Source of the DNA: Paenibacillus sp.
GTDB lineage: Bacteria; Bacillota; Bacilli; Paenibacillales; Paenibacillaceae
Length of the DNA stretch: 58,480 nt
NCBI GenBank assembly: GCA_017512705.1
Contig: JAFWEX010000121.1
Location: 1 to 58,480, forward strand
Reading direction: 5' to 3'
Shown here: positions 28,651-37,826 of the stretch, piece by piece
How the letters are laid out: the number at the start of each line of letters is the position of its first letter
How positions within the stretch are numbered: position 1 is the stretch's first letter
The notes under the pieces: model-generated
What the model was told of the DNA's origin: nothing
Databases searched by the model: none
What the model saw: only the letters and a program-made list of their open reading frames with translations
Program-made: the position numbers and the translations under genes

Positions 28651-29691
28651 TTGGGGGAAATGATAAAAGATTGGTTGCAGAATGTGACAGTTAGGCGTTT
28701 TCTAATCCTGCTGTTGTTCTGTTTAATTTTGTTCAGTATGGGGAGTATGCTCCATATGATTCTGCTGTTATTCTTGGTGACGTACGTCATGAACAGACTG
28801 CAGCATCTTATTACTAGAGGGTTGAATCGATTTTTTCCAATCAATTACAAAGTCGTAGTCATTCTACTTTATATGATTGTGATTGCTGGGATTGTACTCG
28901 GTATATCCAAATATTCTCCTCGGATTGTAGATCAGGTTGTGCAATTGACGAATGAGATTATGAAGTTCCTCGACACAGCCGATGGTGACAATTTTGCCTC
29001 CAAGATCGCAGGATACCTACAGTCCTTCGACATTAAAAATTATACCAACGAAGCATTGAAATACATTTTCGCCTTGAGCAAATGGTTGGAATTCATTCTG
29101 TTGGTTATTATTTTGAGCCTGTTCTTCCTGTTGCAGAAGAAAGAAATCTACAAATTCACGTCTAAGTTTAAAACGAGCAAAATCGGCTGGTTCTATAATG
29201 AAGTAGCATACTTGGGCGACAAATTTGTATCTTCTTTTGGTAAAGTCATTGAAGCACAGCTGCTGATCGCCGTATTTAATACGGTACTGACCATGTTGGG
29301 ACTATGGATCTTAGGTTACCCATACCTGTTCGCACTAACCATTATGGTTTTCCTGCTCAGTTTGGTGCCAGTTGCGGGTGTGATGATCTCCCTCGTGCCA
29401 CTATGTCTGATCGGATATCAGATGGGTGGACTACAGATGGCCATCATTGTAATCGTTATGATCATCATTATTCATGCGCTGGAAACGTATTTCCTGAATC
29501 CAAAGCTGATGGCACACAAGACCAAACTGCCGATGTTCTACACTTTTATCGTGCTGATTCTGTCGCAGCATTTCCTCGGAATCTGGGGATTGATCATTGG
29601 TATTCCAATCTTTGTCTTCATGTTGGACATTCTGGATGTGAACAAGATGGAGAAGACTGACGAGCCTGTGCGAGTAGAGACGAAGCTATGA
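28651..29691 (+). CDS. AI-2E family transporter (membrane protein)
   Basis: An inner-membrane protein of about 346 residues with seven or eight hydrophobic segments and the AI-2E family pattern (paired N-terminal segments, a soluble middle near residues 90-140, and the C-terminal LVPVAGVMISLVPL and YFLNPKLMAHKTKLP stretches). Members export autoinducer-2-like molecules or act as Na+/H+ or efflux proteins; the substrate here is unknown. The start is uncertain: TTG 28651 has GAGGTG 6 bases upstream, while GTG 28642 and ATG 28660 are in the same frame. It has its own terminators on both sides, so it is a single-gene unit. Confidence 0.85.
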   Translation: MGEMIKDWLQNVTVRRFLILLLFCLILFSMGSMLHMILLLFLVTYVMNRLQHLITRGLNRFFPINYKVVVILLYMIVIAGIVLGISKYSPRIVDQVVQLTNEIMKFLDTADGDNFASKIAGYLQSFDIKNYTNEALKYIFALSKWLEFILLVIILSLFFLLQKKEIYKFTSKFKTSKIGWFYNEVAYLGDKFVSSFGKVIEAQLLIAVFNTVLTMLGLWILGYPYLFALTIMVFLLSLVPVAGVMISLVPLCLIGYQMGGLQMAIIVIVMIIIIHALETYFLNPKLMAHKTKLPMFYTFIVLILSQHFLGIWGLIIGIPIFVFMLDILDVNKMEKTDEPVRVETKL

Positions 29692-29724
29692 TCTAACCTT
29701 TCATTGAATAGTTGAAAGAGAATA

Positions 29725-29759
29725 AACGCCTCCAGTACTTTGCTGGAAGGCGTTTTTTG
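29725..29759 (+). terminator. Terminator after the AI-2E gene
   Basis: AACGCC-TCCAG (29725-29735) pairs with CTGGA-AGGCGTT (29743-29754) with one bulge, followed by a T run. Confidence 0.92.
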
Positions 29760-29929
29760 TTATACCGGCCCCTCGAGGTGGTGGGATAGTCGAACATAGT
29801 TCAATGGAACGAGCAGAAATGAAATATGATGAGTTGAGATTTCCCCTTTCTATAAGGGAAGGAATGAGCATCGCGTTTTAATAGAGTGGAAGATTAATGT
29901 ATACGCATTCAAAATATTCAAAAAAATAT

Positions 29930-29947
29930 TTGTGATACTATTCACAA
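29930..29947. promoter_or_regulatory. Rex-like operator upstream of glcK
   Basis: TTGTGATACTATTCACAA matches the 18-base Rex consensus TTGTGAA-N4-TTCACAA with one mismatch. It lies about 40 bases upstream of the -35 of the glcK promoter. Rex senses the NADH/NAD ratio. Binding here is inference from the motif. Confidence 0.45.
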
Positions 29948-29985
29948 AATAGCAGGAGCTTGGCGTGTCCTAAGGTCTTATCGTC

Positions 29986-30014
29986 TTGACCCCGGCGTAT
30001 CCTTCAATTATAGT
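29986..30014 (+). promoter_or_regulatory. Sigma-A promoter of glcK
   Basis: TTGACC (29986-29991), 17 bases, TATAGT (30009-30014). It lies about 50 bases before the glcK start. Confidence 0.75.
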
Positions 30015-30062
30015 TGGTACGTAGGACTAAACTATTTTAGATAAATAAAGGTGGCTTGCAGC

Positions 30063-31012
30063 ATGTCTGAGAAAATCTACGTTGGGGTCGATCTCGGCGG
30101 AACAGCAATCAAAGTCGGTATATGTGATGATCAAGGTCAGCTTATGCATACGTATGAAGGACCGACTGAAGTGGATCAGGGCGTTGACACTGTTATCGCC
30201 AACATCGAGAAGTATGTCCGTCATATCGTTGCTGAATCACCGTACAGTTGGGAACAGCTTGAAGGTGTTGGTGCAGGGGTTGCCGGTTTCACAAATGTAC
30301 GCGAAGGTATTATTGTTCATGCTCCTAACATTGGATTTCGGAATGTAGCCATTCGTTCGGTTCTGGAAGAACGCTTGGGCAAGCCAGTCAAAATAGATAA
30401 TGATGCAAACGTTGCTGCTCTCGGTGAAGCTTGGGCTGGGGCCGGGAAGGGTGTAGACAACTGCGTGTGCTTTACACTTGGTACAGGTGTTGGTGGAGGT
30501 CTCATCCTGAATGGTAAGATCTATCAAGGTTTCTCGGGTATGGCAGGAGAACTGGGTCACATCTGTGTTGTGCCGGATCTGGAAGCAATCAAGTGCGGCT
30601 GTGGTAAAATGGGATGTGTGGAGACGGTATCATCTGCTACGGGTATCATTCGTATGGCAAAGGATGCTGTAGAGCGTGGCGATCATACGTCGCTTGCTCT
30701 GGTAGACAAGATTGCGGCCAAGGAAGTATTCGATGCTGCTAAAGCAGGGGATGAAGTGGCACTGCGTATTGTAAACCGTGCAGCTTATTATTTAGGTAAG
30801 TCCATGGCAACCGTAGCCGCTGTACTAAATCCGGAATTGTTCATTGTTGGCGGTGGTGTATCCAAACAGGTGATTTCCTGTTTGATGAGATCCGTACCGT
30901 GTTCGCTCAATTAACGCCGGAACCATTGCAGCAAGGTGTTCAGATCTTGGAAGCTACACTGGGTAATAATGCAGGTATTGTAGGTGCAGCAGGTCTCCTC
31001 TTGCGTTCGTAA
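30063..31012 (+). pseudogene. glcK: ROK-family glucokinase, frameshifted
   Basis: The product would phosphorylate glucose with ATP. The N-terminal 268 residues are normal: phosphate loop VGVDLGGTAIKVG, catalytic IDNDANVAALGE, zinc-binding ROK motif with CGCGKMGCVE, and FIVGGGVSK. Right after this, near 30866, the frame breaks and stops at 30914. Adding one base there restores GDFLFDEIRTVFAQ and a normal C terminus ending in GAAGLLLRS at 31012, total about 316 residues. The simplest reading is loss of one G between 30866 and 30867, either a mutation or a sequence error. The normal start is 30063, after AAAGGTGG. The gap to rapZ is 54 bases. Confidence 0.88.
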
Positions 31013-31066
31013 TAACCTCGTAACACGATATTCCGACGACAACAAAATGATAAGGAGGGGACATTT

Positions 31067-31966
31067 ATGCTTGAAGGTGAAGGCTTACCAGGCACAGGCG
31101 CCACGCTCATTATCATTACAGGTATGTCCGGAGCGGGTAAAACGATAGCTGTGCAGAGCCTGGAGGATCTGGGTTTTTTCTGTGTAGATAATTTACCGCC
31201 TGTTTTGATTCCCAAATTCGCAGAGTTGATCGAACAGTCAAATGGCAAGATTGGTAAGGTAGCGCTTGTCATCGATCTGCGAGGACGTGAATTTTTTACA
31301 GCATTGTCTGAGTCTTTGAACTATATTAAAGATCATTTTACCATTCATTGCGAGATTTTATTCCTAGATGCAACGGATTCCGTACTGGTTCAGCGTTATA
31401 AGGAGAGCAGGCGTAGACATCCGCTGGCTCCGGAAGGCATGCCTCTTGATGGCATTAAGCTGGAGCGCAAAATGCTGGAAGAACTCAAAAATTCAGCAAC
31501 ACAGGTGCTGAATACCAGCACGATGAAGCCAGCGCAACTGAAGGAGCGCATTATCTCGCGTTTCTCTCACTTGGAGAGTCGCACATTGTCGGTAAATATA
31601 ACATCCTTCGGTTTCAAATATGGCATTCCGATTGATGCAGATCTTGTATTTGATGTGCGGTTCTTACCAAACCCGCATTATATTGACCATTTACGCCCGA
31701 ATACAGGGCAAAATAGTGAAGTGTATGAATATGTGATGAAATGGCCTGAAACACAGTCGTTTCTGAACAAGCTACTGGATATGCTACATTTTCTGATTCC
31801 GCAATATCGGAAGGAAGGCAAAAGCCAGGTTATTATTGGAATCGGTTGTACTGGAGGCAAGCATCGTTCGGTAGCAATATCGGAATATTTAGGCAAGATG
31901 CTAGGGAGCAGTGAGACAGAAGCTGTTACCGTAAGCCATCGTGATGCTGACCGGGACCGTCATTGA
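31067..31966 (+). CDS. rapZ: RNase adapter protein RapZ (YvcJ)
   Basis: A 299-residue nucleotide-binding protein. Walker A GMSGAGKT lies near residue 19 and the C-terminal domain holds [14 protein letters not shown]. In Enterobacteria it directs small RNA decay by RNase E; in Bacillus YvcJ binds UDP-sugars and affects competence. Its exact role here is not known. AAGGAGGGG precedes the ATG. The rapZ-yvcK-whiA order is conserved across Bacillota and Actinobacteria. Confidence 0.95.
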   Translation: MLEGEGLPGTGATLIIITGMSGAGKTIAVQSLEDLGFFCVDNLPPVLIPKFAELIEQSNGKIGKVALVIDLRGREFFTALSESLNYIKDHFTIHCEILFLDATDSVLVQRYKESRRRHPLAPEGMPLDGIKLERKMLEELKNSATQVLNTSTMKPAQLKERIISRFSHLESRTLSVNITSFGFKYGIPIDADLVFDVRFLPNPHYIDHLRPNTGQNSEVYEYVMKWPETQSFLNKLLDMLHFLIPQYRKEGKSQVIIGIGCTGGKHRSVAISEYLGKMLGSSETEAVTVSHRDADRDRH

Positions 31967-31979
31967 AGAGGGTGAAGGG

Positions 31980-32966
31980 ATGAAAGAGGCCGGACCACGA
32001 AGAGAACGTCCGAGGATCGTTGTAATGGGAGGCGGAACCGGACTATCTGTGATGTTACGCGGCTTAAAAGAAAAGCCGATGGATATCACAGCCATCGTTA
32101 CGGTTGCAGACGATGGTGGAAGTTCGGGTATCCTGCGCAGTGAGCTGCAAATGCCGCCTCCTGGCGACATTCGTAACGTGCTTACCGCACTAGCGGATGT
32201 TGAACCACTACTCTCTGACATGTTAAAATATCGGTTCAATACAGGCGCGGGGCTTGCAGGCCACAGTCTGGGTAATTTGATATTGGCTGCAATGACCGAT
32301 ATATCAGGCGACTTTGTTACCGCTGTGCGGGAACTTAGCCGCGTGTTTGCCGTTAGAGGTAAAGTGCTTCCAGCAGCCGGTCAGGCTGTTGTGCTGCATG
32401 CTGAGATGGAGGATGGATCAATTATAACAGGTGAATCCAAAATTCCGGAGGCAGGTGGACGTATTAAGCGTGTTTTCCTTGAACCGGATCACGTGGAGCC
32501 GTTGCCAGAAGCTGTGGAAGCTATACGTCAAGCGGACGCAATTCTAATTGGTCCAGGTAGCCTGTATACAAGCATCCTTCCCAATCTGCTAGTACCCAAG
32601 CTGGCAGAAGCTGTCGTCGAAGCAGATGCAGTCAAGATGTTTATCTGTAACGTTATGACGCAACCAGGGGAGACCGATGATTATACGGTGAGCGATCATC
32701 TTAAAGCGGTACAGGAGCATATTGGTCACCAGCTCTTTGATTACGTGATCGTGAACAATGGTGATATACCGTTACAAGTGCAAAATAAATATGCAGAAAA
32801 AGGTGCAAAACCAGTTGTGCTTGATATGAATGTGCTTAAAAGTTCAGGTTATCAGGTTGTTGCAGATACGTTGGTTTTGTTCAAAACCTATCTGCGCCAT
32901 GATGCCGACAAGCTTAGTCATCATATTTACCAGCTGGTTCAAAATTGGATGTTACGGAAGAGGTGA
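31980..32966 (+). CDS. yvcK: YvcK, UDP-sugar-binding growth factor
   Basis: A 328-residue protein of the CofD/YvcK family (gluconeogenesis factor). Segments IVVMGGGTGLSVMLRGL, VTVADDGGSSG, GHSLGNLIL, GPGSLYTSILPNLLV and the C-terminal NVMTQPGETDDY are typical. In Bacillus it binds UDP-GlcNAc and is needed for normal shape on gluconeogenic carbon sources. The start at 31980, 13 bases after rapZ, has GAGGGTGA upstream. An ATG at 31941 inside rapZ is less likely. Confidence 0.95.
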   Translation: MKEAGPRRERPRIVVMGGGTGLSVMLRGLKEKPMDITAIVTVADDGGSSGILRSELQMPPPGDIRNVLTALADVEPLLSDMLKYRFNTGAGLAGHSLGNLILAAMTDISGDFVTAVRELSRVFAVRGKVLPAAGQAVVLHAEMEDGSIITGESKIPEAGGRIKRVFLEPDHVEPLPEAVEAIRQADAILIGPGSLYTSILPNLLVPKLAEAVVEADAVKMFICNVMTQPGETDDYTVSDHLKAVQEHIGHQLFDYVIVNNGDIPLQVQNKYAEKGAKPVVLDMNVLKSSGYQVVADTLVLFKTYLRHDADKLSHHIYQLVQNWMLRKR

Positions 32967-32972
32967 AGTCCC

Positions 32973-33911
32973 ATGTCATTTGCAGCACAGACCAAAAAAG
33001 AATTAACGATGATTGAGAGCGAAACGTGCTGCGAACAGGCGGAACTTTCAGCCCTCATCCGTATGCTTGGTGCGGTGCAGTTATCGAATAAAAAAGTCAT
33101 ATTGGATATTTCGACAGAGAATGCTGCGATTGCAAGGAGGGCATACTCCCTGCTTAAGAAGCATTTTCAAGTGCATACGGAATTGTTGGTTCGCAAAAAG
33201 ATGCGGCTGAAGAAGAACAATGTATATATTGTTCGCGTTCCGTCTATGGTTCAAGAGATTCTAAAGAGTCTGAGCATCGTTTCCGAAGGTTTTTTGTTTA
33301 CACCGGGCATTAATCCAGAACTGCTGAAGAAGAACTGCTGCAAGCGAGCGTACCTACGCGGTGCATTTCTAGCAGGCGGATCAGTGAATAACCCGGAAGG
33401 TTCCTCGTATCATCTGGAAATTGCTTCAATGTATGAGGAGCATTGCCAGGCGCTGGTAGATCTAGCTAATGAGTTTCATCTTAACGCACGATGTATAGAA
33501 AGGAAAAAAGGATTCATCCTATACATTAAGGAAGGTGAGAAAATCATTGAGCTGCTTAGCATCATTGGTGCTCACCAGGCCCTGTTCAAGTTTGAAGATG
33601 TACGAATTATGAGGGATATGCGCAACTCCGTGAATCGGATCGTGAATTGTGAGACAGCTAATCTGAACAAAACAATTGGAGCGGCAGTCAGACAGATTGA
33701 CAATATCCGTTTGTTACAAAAGGAAGTGGGCTTGGAGTCGCTTCCAGATAAGTTGCGTGAGGTGGCTGAGGTACGGCTCGCCCATCCAGACATCAATCTG
33801 AAGGAAGTTGGCGAATTGCTGAAGGGTACAGTGAGCAAGTCAGGTGTGAACCATCGTCTTCGGAAAATTGATGAATTGGCTGAGAAAGTTCGTGCAGAAC
33901 GTTACAGCTAA
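32973..33911 (+). CDS. whiA: WhiA, DNA-binding protein
   Basis: A 312-residue protein with a LAGLIDADG-like N-terminal domain ([21 protein letters not shown]-like core, cut here) and a C-terminal helix-turn-helix ([20 protein letters not shown], then [15 protein letters not shown]). It controls sporulation genes in Streptomyces and affects division and chromosome segregation in Bacillus. AGAGGTG precedes the ATG, 6 bases after yvcK. Confidence 0.95.
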   Translation: MSFAAQTKKELTMIESETCCEQAELSALIRMLGAVQLSNKKVILDISTENAAIARRAYSLLKKHFQVHTELLVRKKMRLKKNNVYIVRVPSMVQEILKSLSIVSEGFLFTPGINPELLKKNCCKRAYLRGAFLAGGSVNNPEGSSYHLEIASMYEEHCQALVDLANEFHLNARCIERKKGFILYIKEGEKIIELLSIIGAHQALFKFEDVRIMRDMRNSVNRIVNCETANLNKTIGAAVRQIDNIRLLQKEVGLESLPDKLREVAEVRLAHPDINLKEVGELLKGTVSKSGVNHRLRKIDELAEKVRAERYS

Positions 33912-33942
33912 AGGGCACATTAAGAGGAAATGGACAGCTGCT

Positions 33943-33977
33943 TCCACCTTAGGAAGTATGCTTCGTTTTTTCTGCTA
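33943..33977 (+). terminator. Weak hairpin with T run after whiA
   Basis: GCTTCC and GGAAGT..GC can pair imperfectly, followed by GTTTTTTC. It is a weak terminator that may let part of the transcription read into the HPr-like gene. Confidence 0.4.
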
Positions 33978-34063
33978 GTGTCCTGCACGGGTTAATGGTA
34001 TAATGTTATATAAATATAATTGTGTATTTAATGTCTAGATTTCATAATAGGGGGTAAGTTTCT

Positions 34064-34333
34064 ATGACAAAGCACCCGGTAGTTGTCCGTTTAAAAACGG
34101 GTCTCCATGCAAGACCTGCAGCACTGTTCGTTCAAGAAGCGAATAAATACTCATCTGAAGTATTTGTAGAGAAGGACGATAAAAAAGTAAACGCTAAAAG
34201 TATCATGGGAATCATGAGCCTTGCAATTAGCACAGGTACAGAAATTCATATCAGTGCAGAAGGCGCGGATGCGGATCAGGCTGTAAACGCTTTAGTTAGT
34301 CTGGTAAGCAAAGAAGAGTTAGAGAACCAATAA
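34064..34333 (+). CDS. crh: HPr-family protein in the crh position, with His15
   Basis: An 89-residue phosphocarrier-type protein. The sequence around residues 8-30 (VRLKTG, then ARPAALFVQEAN) and KKVNAKSIMG is closer to Crh of Bacillus than to HPr, and the place behind whiA is that of crh. Yet residue 15 is histidine (TGLHARPA), the site that PTS enzyme I phosphorylates in HPr and that is glutamine in Bacillus Crh. Ser46, the HprK target, is present (AKSIMG). It may therefore act both in CcpA-mediated repression and in PTS transport. A second, standard ptsH elsewhere cannot be excluded. Confidence 0.9.
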   Translation: MTKHPVVVRLKTGLHARPAALFVQEANKYSSEVFVEKDDKKVNAKSIMGIMSLAISTGTEIHISAEGADADQAVNALVSLVSKEELENQ

Positions 34334-34363
34334 GCCTGAATAAGTTCAAATGAATGAATGCAG

Positions 34364-34388
34364 AAAAGCCCTGAAAGGGGCTTTTTTG
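34364..34388 (+). terminator. Terminator after the HPr-like gene
   Basis: AAAAGCCC pairs with GGGGCTTTT around a short loop, followed by further T residues. Confidence 0.92.
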
Positions 34389-34538
34389 CGTTTTACTCAG
34401 GTAAACTTATAATCCAAAATGTTTGTAAGCGCAATTATAATCTGTAGCAAAGGTGCAACATTATGGAATTTGTCCCGTCTGTTAAAGTATCAAATCGCTT
34501 CAAGTTTGAGAACCTAACATATGAGGAGGTTGGACGTA

Positions 34539-35294
34539 ATGGGTAAACAATGGTTAAAGCCTTTCGGTGCAGTACTGGTGGCAAGCTCTTTGCTGGCTGG
34601 AGGATCGGCCTGGGTTGCACCAGGGAACTATGCGTACGCTGCAGAAGTTCAAGGGGTACAGCAGAATGTAATTAACGTTGTAGGTAAGGGTGAGATTCAG
34701 GTCAAGCCGGATATCGCTTATCTCTCCATTGGTGTGAACAGTAAAGCAGAGACAGCAGCTTCAGCTCAAAAGGCAAATGCGGCCAAGATTCAAAAAGTCA
34801 CAAATCTGTTGAAGAACACGTGGAAGATCAGTGCAGATGATATTCAAACCAGTCAATTCTATGTTCAGCCGGACTATACTTACAGCGAGAAAGATGGACA
34901 AAAAGTCAAAGGGTACACAGCACATCATACATTGACGGTAACCTACCGAGATATGGACAAGATTGGTGATTTGCTGGACGCGGCATCACAGGAGGGTGCC
35001 AATACGATTGAAAATGTACGCTTTACGGTAGAGAATCCGGAGAAATATGAATCTGAAGTGATTGCCAAAGCAGTAGCTAATGCCGATGTAAAAGCAGGAG
35101 CGATTGCCAAAGCGGTGAAACGTGAGTTGGGCACAGTCCTTTCGGTAAGCCAATCAGATGCGAATGTACCTGTATTTTACGCGTCAGAGACAGCTAAAGC
35201 TCAAGTTATGAGTGATTCCAAAGCAAGCACACAGATTGAAGCAGGACAGGTCAAAGTGAGCACTGTTCTCAATATCACGTATGAAATGAAATAA
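34539..35294 (+). CDS. Secreted SIMPL-domain protein
   Basis: A 251-residue exported protein. The signal peptide has a hydrophobic core (AVLVASSLLAGGSAWV) and a likely cut after AYA near residue 32. The rest is a SIMPL (DUF541) domain: VVGKGEIQVKPDIAYLSIGV, the ALTVTYRDMDK-like strand and AEEGANTIENVRF-like helix. Members are periplasmic or surface proteins of unclear function, some tied to oxidative stress. The start at 34539 has GAGGAGGTTGG upstream; that site lies inside the longer reading from 34521. Confidence 0.88.
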   Translation: MGKQWLKPFGAVLVASSLLAGGSAWVAPGNYAYAAEVQGVQQNVINVVGKGEIQVKPDIAYLSIGVNSKAETAASAQKANAAKIQKVTNLLKNTWKISADDIQTSQFYVQPDYTYSEKDGQKVKGYTAHHTLTVTYRDMDKIGDLLDAASQEGANTIENVRFTVENPEKYESEVIAKAVANADVKAGAIAKAVKRELGTVLSVSQSDANVPVFYASETAKAQVMSDSKASTQIEAGQVKVSTVLNITYEMK

Positions 35295-35356
35295 GTAACA
35301 CACTACATTTTAAAATTAAACAAAAAGAATTAAAAATAGAAAAAGAATGATAAATG

Positions 35357-35391
35357 ACAAAAGTGCTGTCCGTTTGATAGTACTTTTTTTG
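35357..35391 (+). terminator. Terminator after the SIMPL gene
   Basis: AAAGTGCT pairs with AGTACTTT (one G-T pair), followed by a T run. The remaining 280 bases to the next gene hold no gene and no clear promoter. Confidence 0.8.
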
Positions 35392-35669
35392 TTTTATATA
35401 CCGTCTTTGAGGAAGCAAAGGGATACGTAGTATTTAATACTTGTAGAATGAAGGAGCCCAAATATGTCGTTTTGATATCATTGTTCGTGACAAAACGTTC
35501 ATCTTCTTATCATTCTATGGCGCGAGTTTCATCAACATTGTAACTGGGGCTGTAAACCTTTCCGGTTATGGGTTAATTATAATTAAGAGAGCAAAAGGTC
35601 TTCATAATCATTTCTGCCTACTGCCTACTGACGTAATAACCTAATGGCAATTGGAGAGGAGTTATATAC

Positions 35670-36767
35670 ATGAAATCGTGGAAAAAGTGGACAAGTGCAT
35701 TGTTAGCAACAGGAGTGATTATAGGGGGCAGCACAGCATGGGTAGATCAGTCTGCTCAAGCTGCAGCGGTATCTTCTAAGGTAATGACACCGATCGAGGT
35801 GACGTTAAAATCTGGTGGCAAAACATTAACTCAGAAAGGGTTGCTCCAAGGTGGATCAACTTGGGTATCTCTCACAGCGGTAAAAGATGTCGCAGGCGGT
35901 ACGCTTCAATATGATGCAAAAACGAAGTCATATACAGTAAAAGCCGCTAACAATGCCATGACGGTTACTGTGATGGATGGACAGACGAGCGTTTATATTA
36001 ACGGTTATTATCCTCAGGTGGAAGCCAAATTGATTCAAGGCCGTCTATACATTCCATTCTCTGCGATGAGAGATTATTTGGGTGTACAGGGCGATTGGGA
36101 TGCCAAGACGAAAACATTGACCCTGAGTAAGGTGAAGCAAAATAATGTTCAGGTGAAATCAACCAAAAACAATGTTACCGTTAAACATGCTGAAGTGAAT
36201 ATCCAATATCCTCAAGTGAGCGGACTCGCTAATAAAGAAGCAGAAGCAAAAATTAACAAAGTGCTCAAAGATGAAGTGGATACCGCTTTTGCTGCCTTCA
36301 AAAAACAAGCGTCTGAATTCGGTGGAGCCACAGCAAGCGTTCCATATGGATTCGAAACCTCGTATGTAGTGACTTATAATGAACGAGGTGTATTGGGACT
36401 CATTACTCAACGTTACGAGAACTATGCGGGAGCGCATGGCATGACGTACCGTACAGGTCACACATTTGACCTCAATACAGGCAAAGAGTTGAAACTGGAT
36501 GATGTGCTGAACAACAGCAAACCCATGCGTGAGACGATTGGCAAAAAGGTTGGAGAGCAACTGAAAGCGAATGCAGGATATTTGAACGGTTACAAAGGGC
36601 TGAACAAAGATCAGGATTACTATGTGACCCCTTCAGGTGTAGTGGTGTTCTTCCAGCTGTATGAATACACATCGTATGCTGAAGGTTTCCCTGAATTCAT
36701 ATTCGCGTATAAGGACATTTTACCTAAAGGTACCGCACCATTCAGCAATGTACTCTCAGACAAGTGA
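35670..36767 (+). CDS. Secreted protein: copper-amine-oxidase-like N domain plus DUF3298
   Basis: A 365-residue exported protein. The signal peptide ends near AQA-AAV (residue 33). Residues 40-155 form the 'copper amine oxidase N-terminal' repeat domain that is common in Paenibacillus surface proteins (GSTWVSLTAVKDVAGG, LIQGRLYIPFSAMRDYLG). Residues 170-365 match the DUF4163/DUF3298 pair known from anti-sigma factor RsiV (YENYAGAHGMTYRTGHTFDL, cut to AGAHGMTY as key). It lacks a membrane anchor for RsiV function. Binding of a cell-wall or sugar ligand is possible. GGAGAGGAG precedes the ATG. Confidence 0.85.
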   Translation: MKSWKKWTSALLATGVIIGGSTAWVDQSAQAAAVSSKVMTPIEVTLKSGGKTLTQKGLLQGGSTWVSLTAVKDVAGGTLQYDAKTKSYTVKAANNAMTVTVMDGQTSVYINGYYPQVEAKLIQGRLYIPFSAMRDYLGVQGDWDAKTKTLTLSKVKQNNVQVKSTKNNVTVKHAEVNIQYPQVSGLANKEAEAKINKVLKDEVDTAFAAFKKQASEFGGATASVPYGFETSYVVTYNERGVLGLITQRYENYAGAHGMTYRTGHTFDLNTGKELKLDDVLNNSKPMRETIGKKVGEQLKANAGYLNGYKGLNKDQDYYVTPSGVVVFFQLYEYTSYAEGFPEFIFAYKDILPKGTAPFSNVLSDK

Positions 36768-36881
36768 GTTTGTTGGGCTGAAGGATAATGAACGATCAAT
36801 AGCAGGAGAGCGCAAAGAGCAAAGGGCACAAGGCACAAGGGACACAAACAGTACTCATACCTCTTCCTCGTGAAAAAAGTA

Positions 36882-36924
36882 AACAAGAAGCCCGCGTCAA
36901 AGTATCAGGACGGGGCTTCTTGTT
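36882..36924. terminator. Bidirectional terminator between convergent genes
   Basis: AACAAGAAGCCC..GTC pairs with GAC..GGGGCTTCTTGTT. On the minus strand it is followed by TTTACTTTTTT, so it should end clpP transcription. It also lies at the end of the plus-strand gene. Confidence 0.8.
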
Positions 36925-36930
36925 GGTTCA

Positions 36931-36965
36931 GGCAATACACCCCACTACCGGGTGGTGATATTGCC
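36931..36965. other. Hairpin downstream of clpP
   Basis: GGCAATA pairs with TATTGCC, with an inner CACC/GGTG stem. There is no T run. It is one of three successive stems in the 3' region of clpP. Confidence 0.55.
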
Positions 36966-36980
36966 TGTTTACACAAATAT

Positions 36981-37026
36981 AGCGCAGGACGGGCTCACCT
37001 ATAGGAGGTGACACCCGCCCTGCGCT
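36981..37026 (-). other. Very stable hairpin directly after clpP
   Basis: AGCGCAGG.CGGG (36981-36993) pairs with CCCG.CCTGCGCT (37014-37026), with an inner CACCT/AGGTG stem. It lies 27 bases after the clpP stop on the minus strand, without a T run; an mRNA-stabilising stem is likely. Confidence 0.65.
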
Positions 37027-37052
37027 ATTCTTGCTAGCTTCCCAGGTTAGAG

Positions 37053-37649
37053 TTAGATACCTTGGGAACCTACCTTTTGAATCACTTTATCGATGATACC
37101 GTAATCAGCTGCTTCAGCAGCACTCATGAAGTAATCACGATCTGTATCTTTTTCGATGCGCTCCAGTGGTTGACCTGTGCGTTCGGAGATGATGCGATTG
37201 AGCGTATCACGCATTTTCAGAATGCGGCGTGCACGAATCTCGATATCAGATGCTTGACCTTGTGCACCACCCAGTGGCTGGTGAATCATGATCTCACTGT
37301 TAGGCAATGCAAAGCGTTTGCCTTTTGCACCTGCATTCAACAGGAAAGCACCCATCGACGCTGCCATACCTACACAGATGGTCGATACATCCGGTTTGAT
37401 AAACTGCATTGTGTCGTAGATGGCCATACCTGCGGTAATCGATCCGCCCGGGCTGTTGATGTATAAGTGAATGTCTTTCTCCGGATCTTCGGCTGCCAGG
37501 AACAACATCTGTGCCATAATGGCATTTGCCACAACGTCATTCACGTCGCTGCCAAGAAAAATGATACGATCCTTCAGCAATCTGGAATAAATATCATAGG
37601 CACGCTCACCCCGGTTGCTCTGTTCAACGACCATTGGAATATAACTCAC
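37053..37649 (-). CDS. clpP: ATP-dependent Clp protease proteolytic subunit
   Basis: ClpP forms a double ring of 14 subunits that degrades proteins fed in by ClpX, ClpC or ClpE. The protein has 198 residues with the complete catalytic triad: Ser98 (GMAASMG), His123 (IHQPLGG) and Asp172. GGAGG lies before the start on the minus strand. Its promoter overlaps a CtsR box (see 37718-37757), so it belongs to the class III heat-shock regulon. The ssrA tag encoded at 51102 ends in ...AFAA, a typical ClpXP target. Confidence 0.98.
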   Translation of the reverse strand: MSYIPMVVEQSNRGERAYDIYSRLLKDRIIFLGSDVNDVVANAIMAQMLFLAAEDPEKDIHLYINSPGGSITAGMAIYDTMQFIKPDVSTICVGMAASMGAFLLNAGAKGKRFALPNSEIMIHQPLGGAQGQASDIEIRARRILKMRDTLNRIISERTGQPLERIEKDTDRDYFMSAAEAADYGIIDKVIQKVGSQGI

Positions 37650-37717
37650 GTGAAAAACCTCCTCGGAAATGTGAATATTAAATTGGTGTTTATTTTTACT
37701 GTTACCGTATTAACCAC

Positions 37718-37746
37718 ATCATAAACAATCTCAAACAAAAAGTCAA
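37718..37746 (-). promoter_or_regulatory. Sigma-A promoter of clpP
   Basis: On the minus strand TTGACT (complement of 37741-37746), 17 bases, TATGAT (complement of 37718-37723). Confidence 0.85.
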
Positions 37747-37757
37747 AGATAGTCAAA
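37741..37757. promoter_or_regulatory. CtsR operator of clpP
   Basis: AGTCAAAGATAGTCAAA is an exact match to the CtsR heptad repeat RGTCAAANANRGTCAAA. It covers the -35 of the clpP promoter, which explains repression at low temperature and induction by heat. Confidence 0.9.
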
Positions 37758-37766
37758 CTATCTTTG

Positions 37767-37791
37767 AAAAAAAAGAAACCTTTCAGGTTTC
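37767..37791 (-). terminator. Terminator of tRNA-Arg
   Basis: On the minus strand GAAACC and GGTTTC form a stem around TGAAA and are followed by eight T. It separates tRNA-Arg from clpP. Confidence 0.88.
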
Positions 37792-37826
37792 GTTGGTTAA
37801 ATGCTTAATGAGCTGTTAAAAATCAA

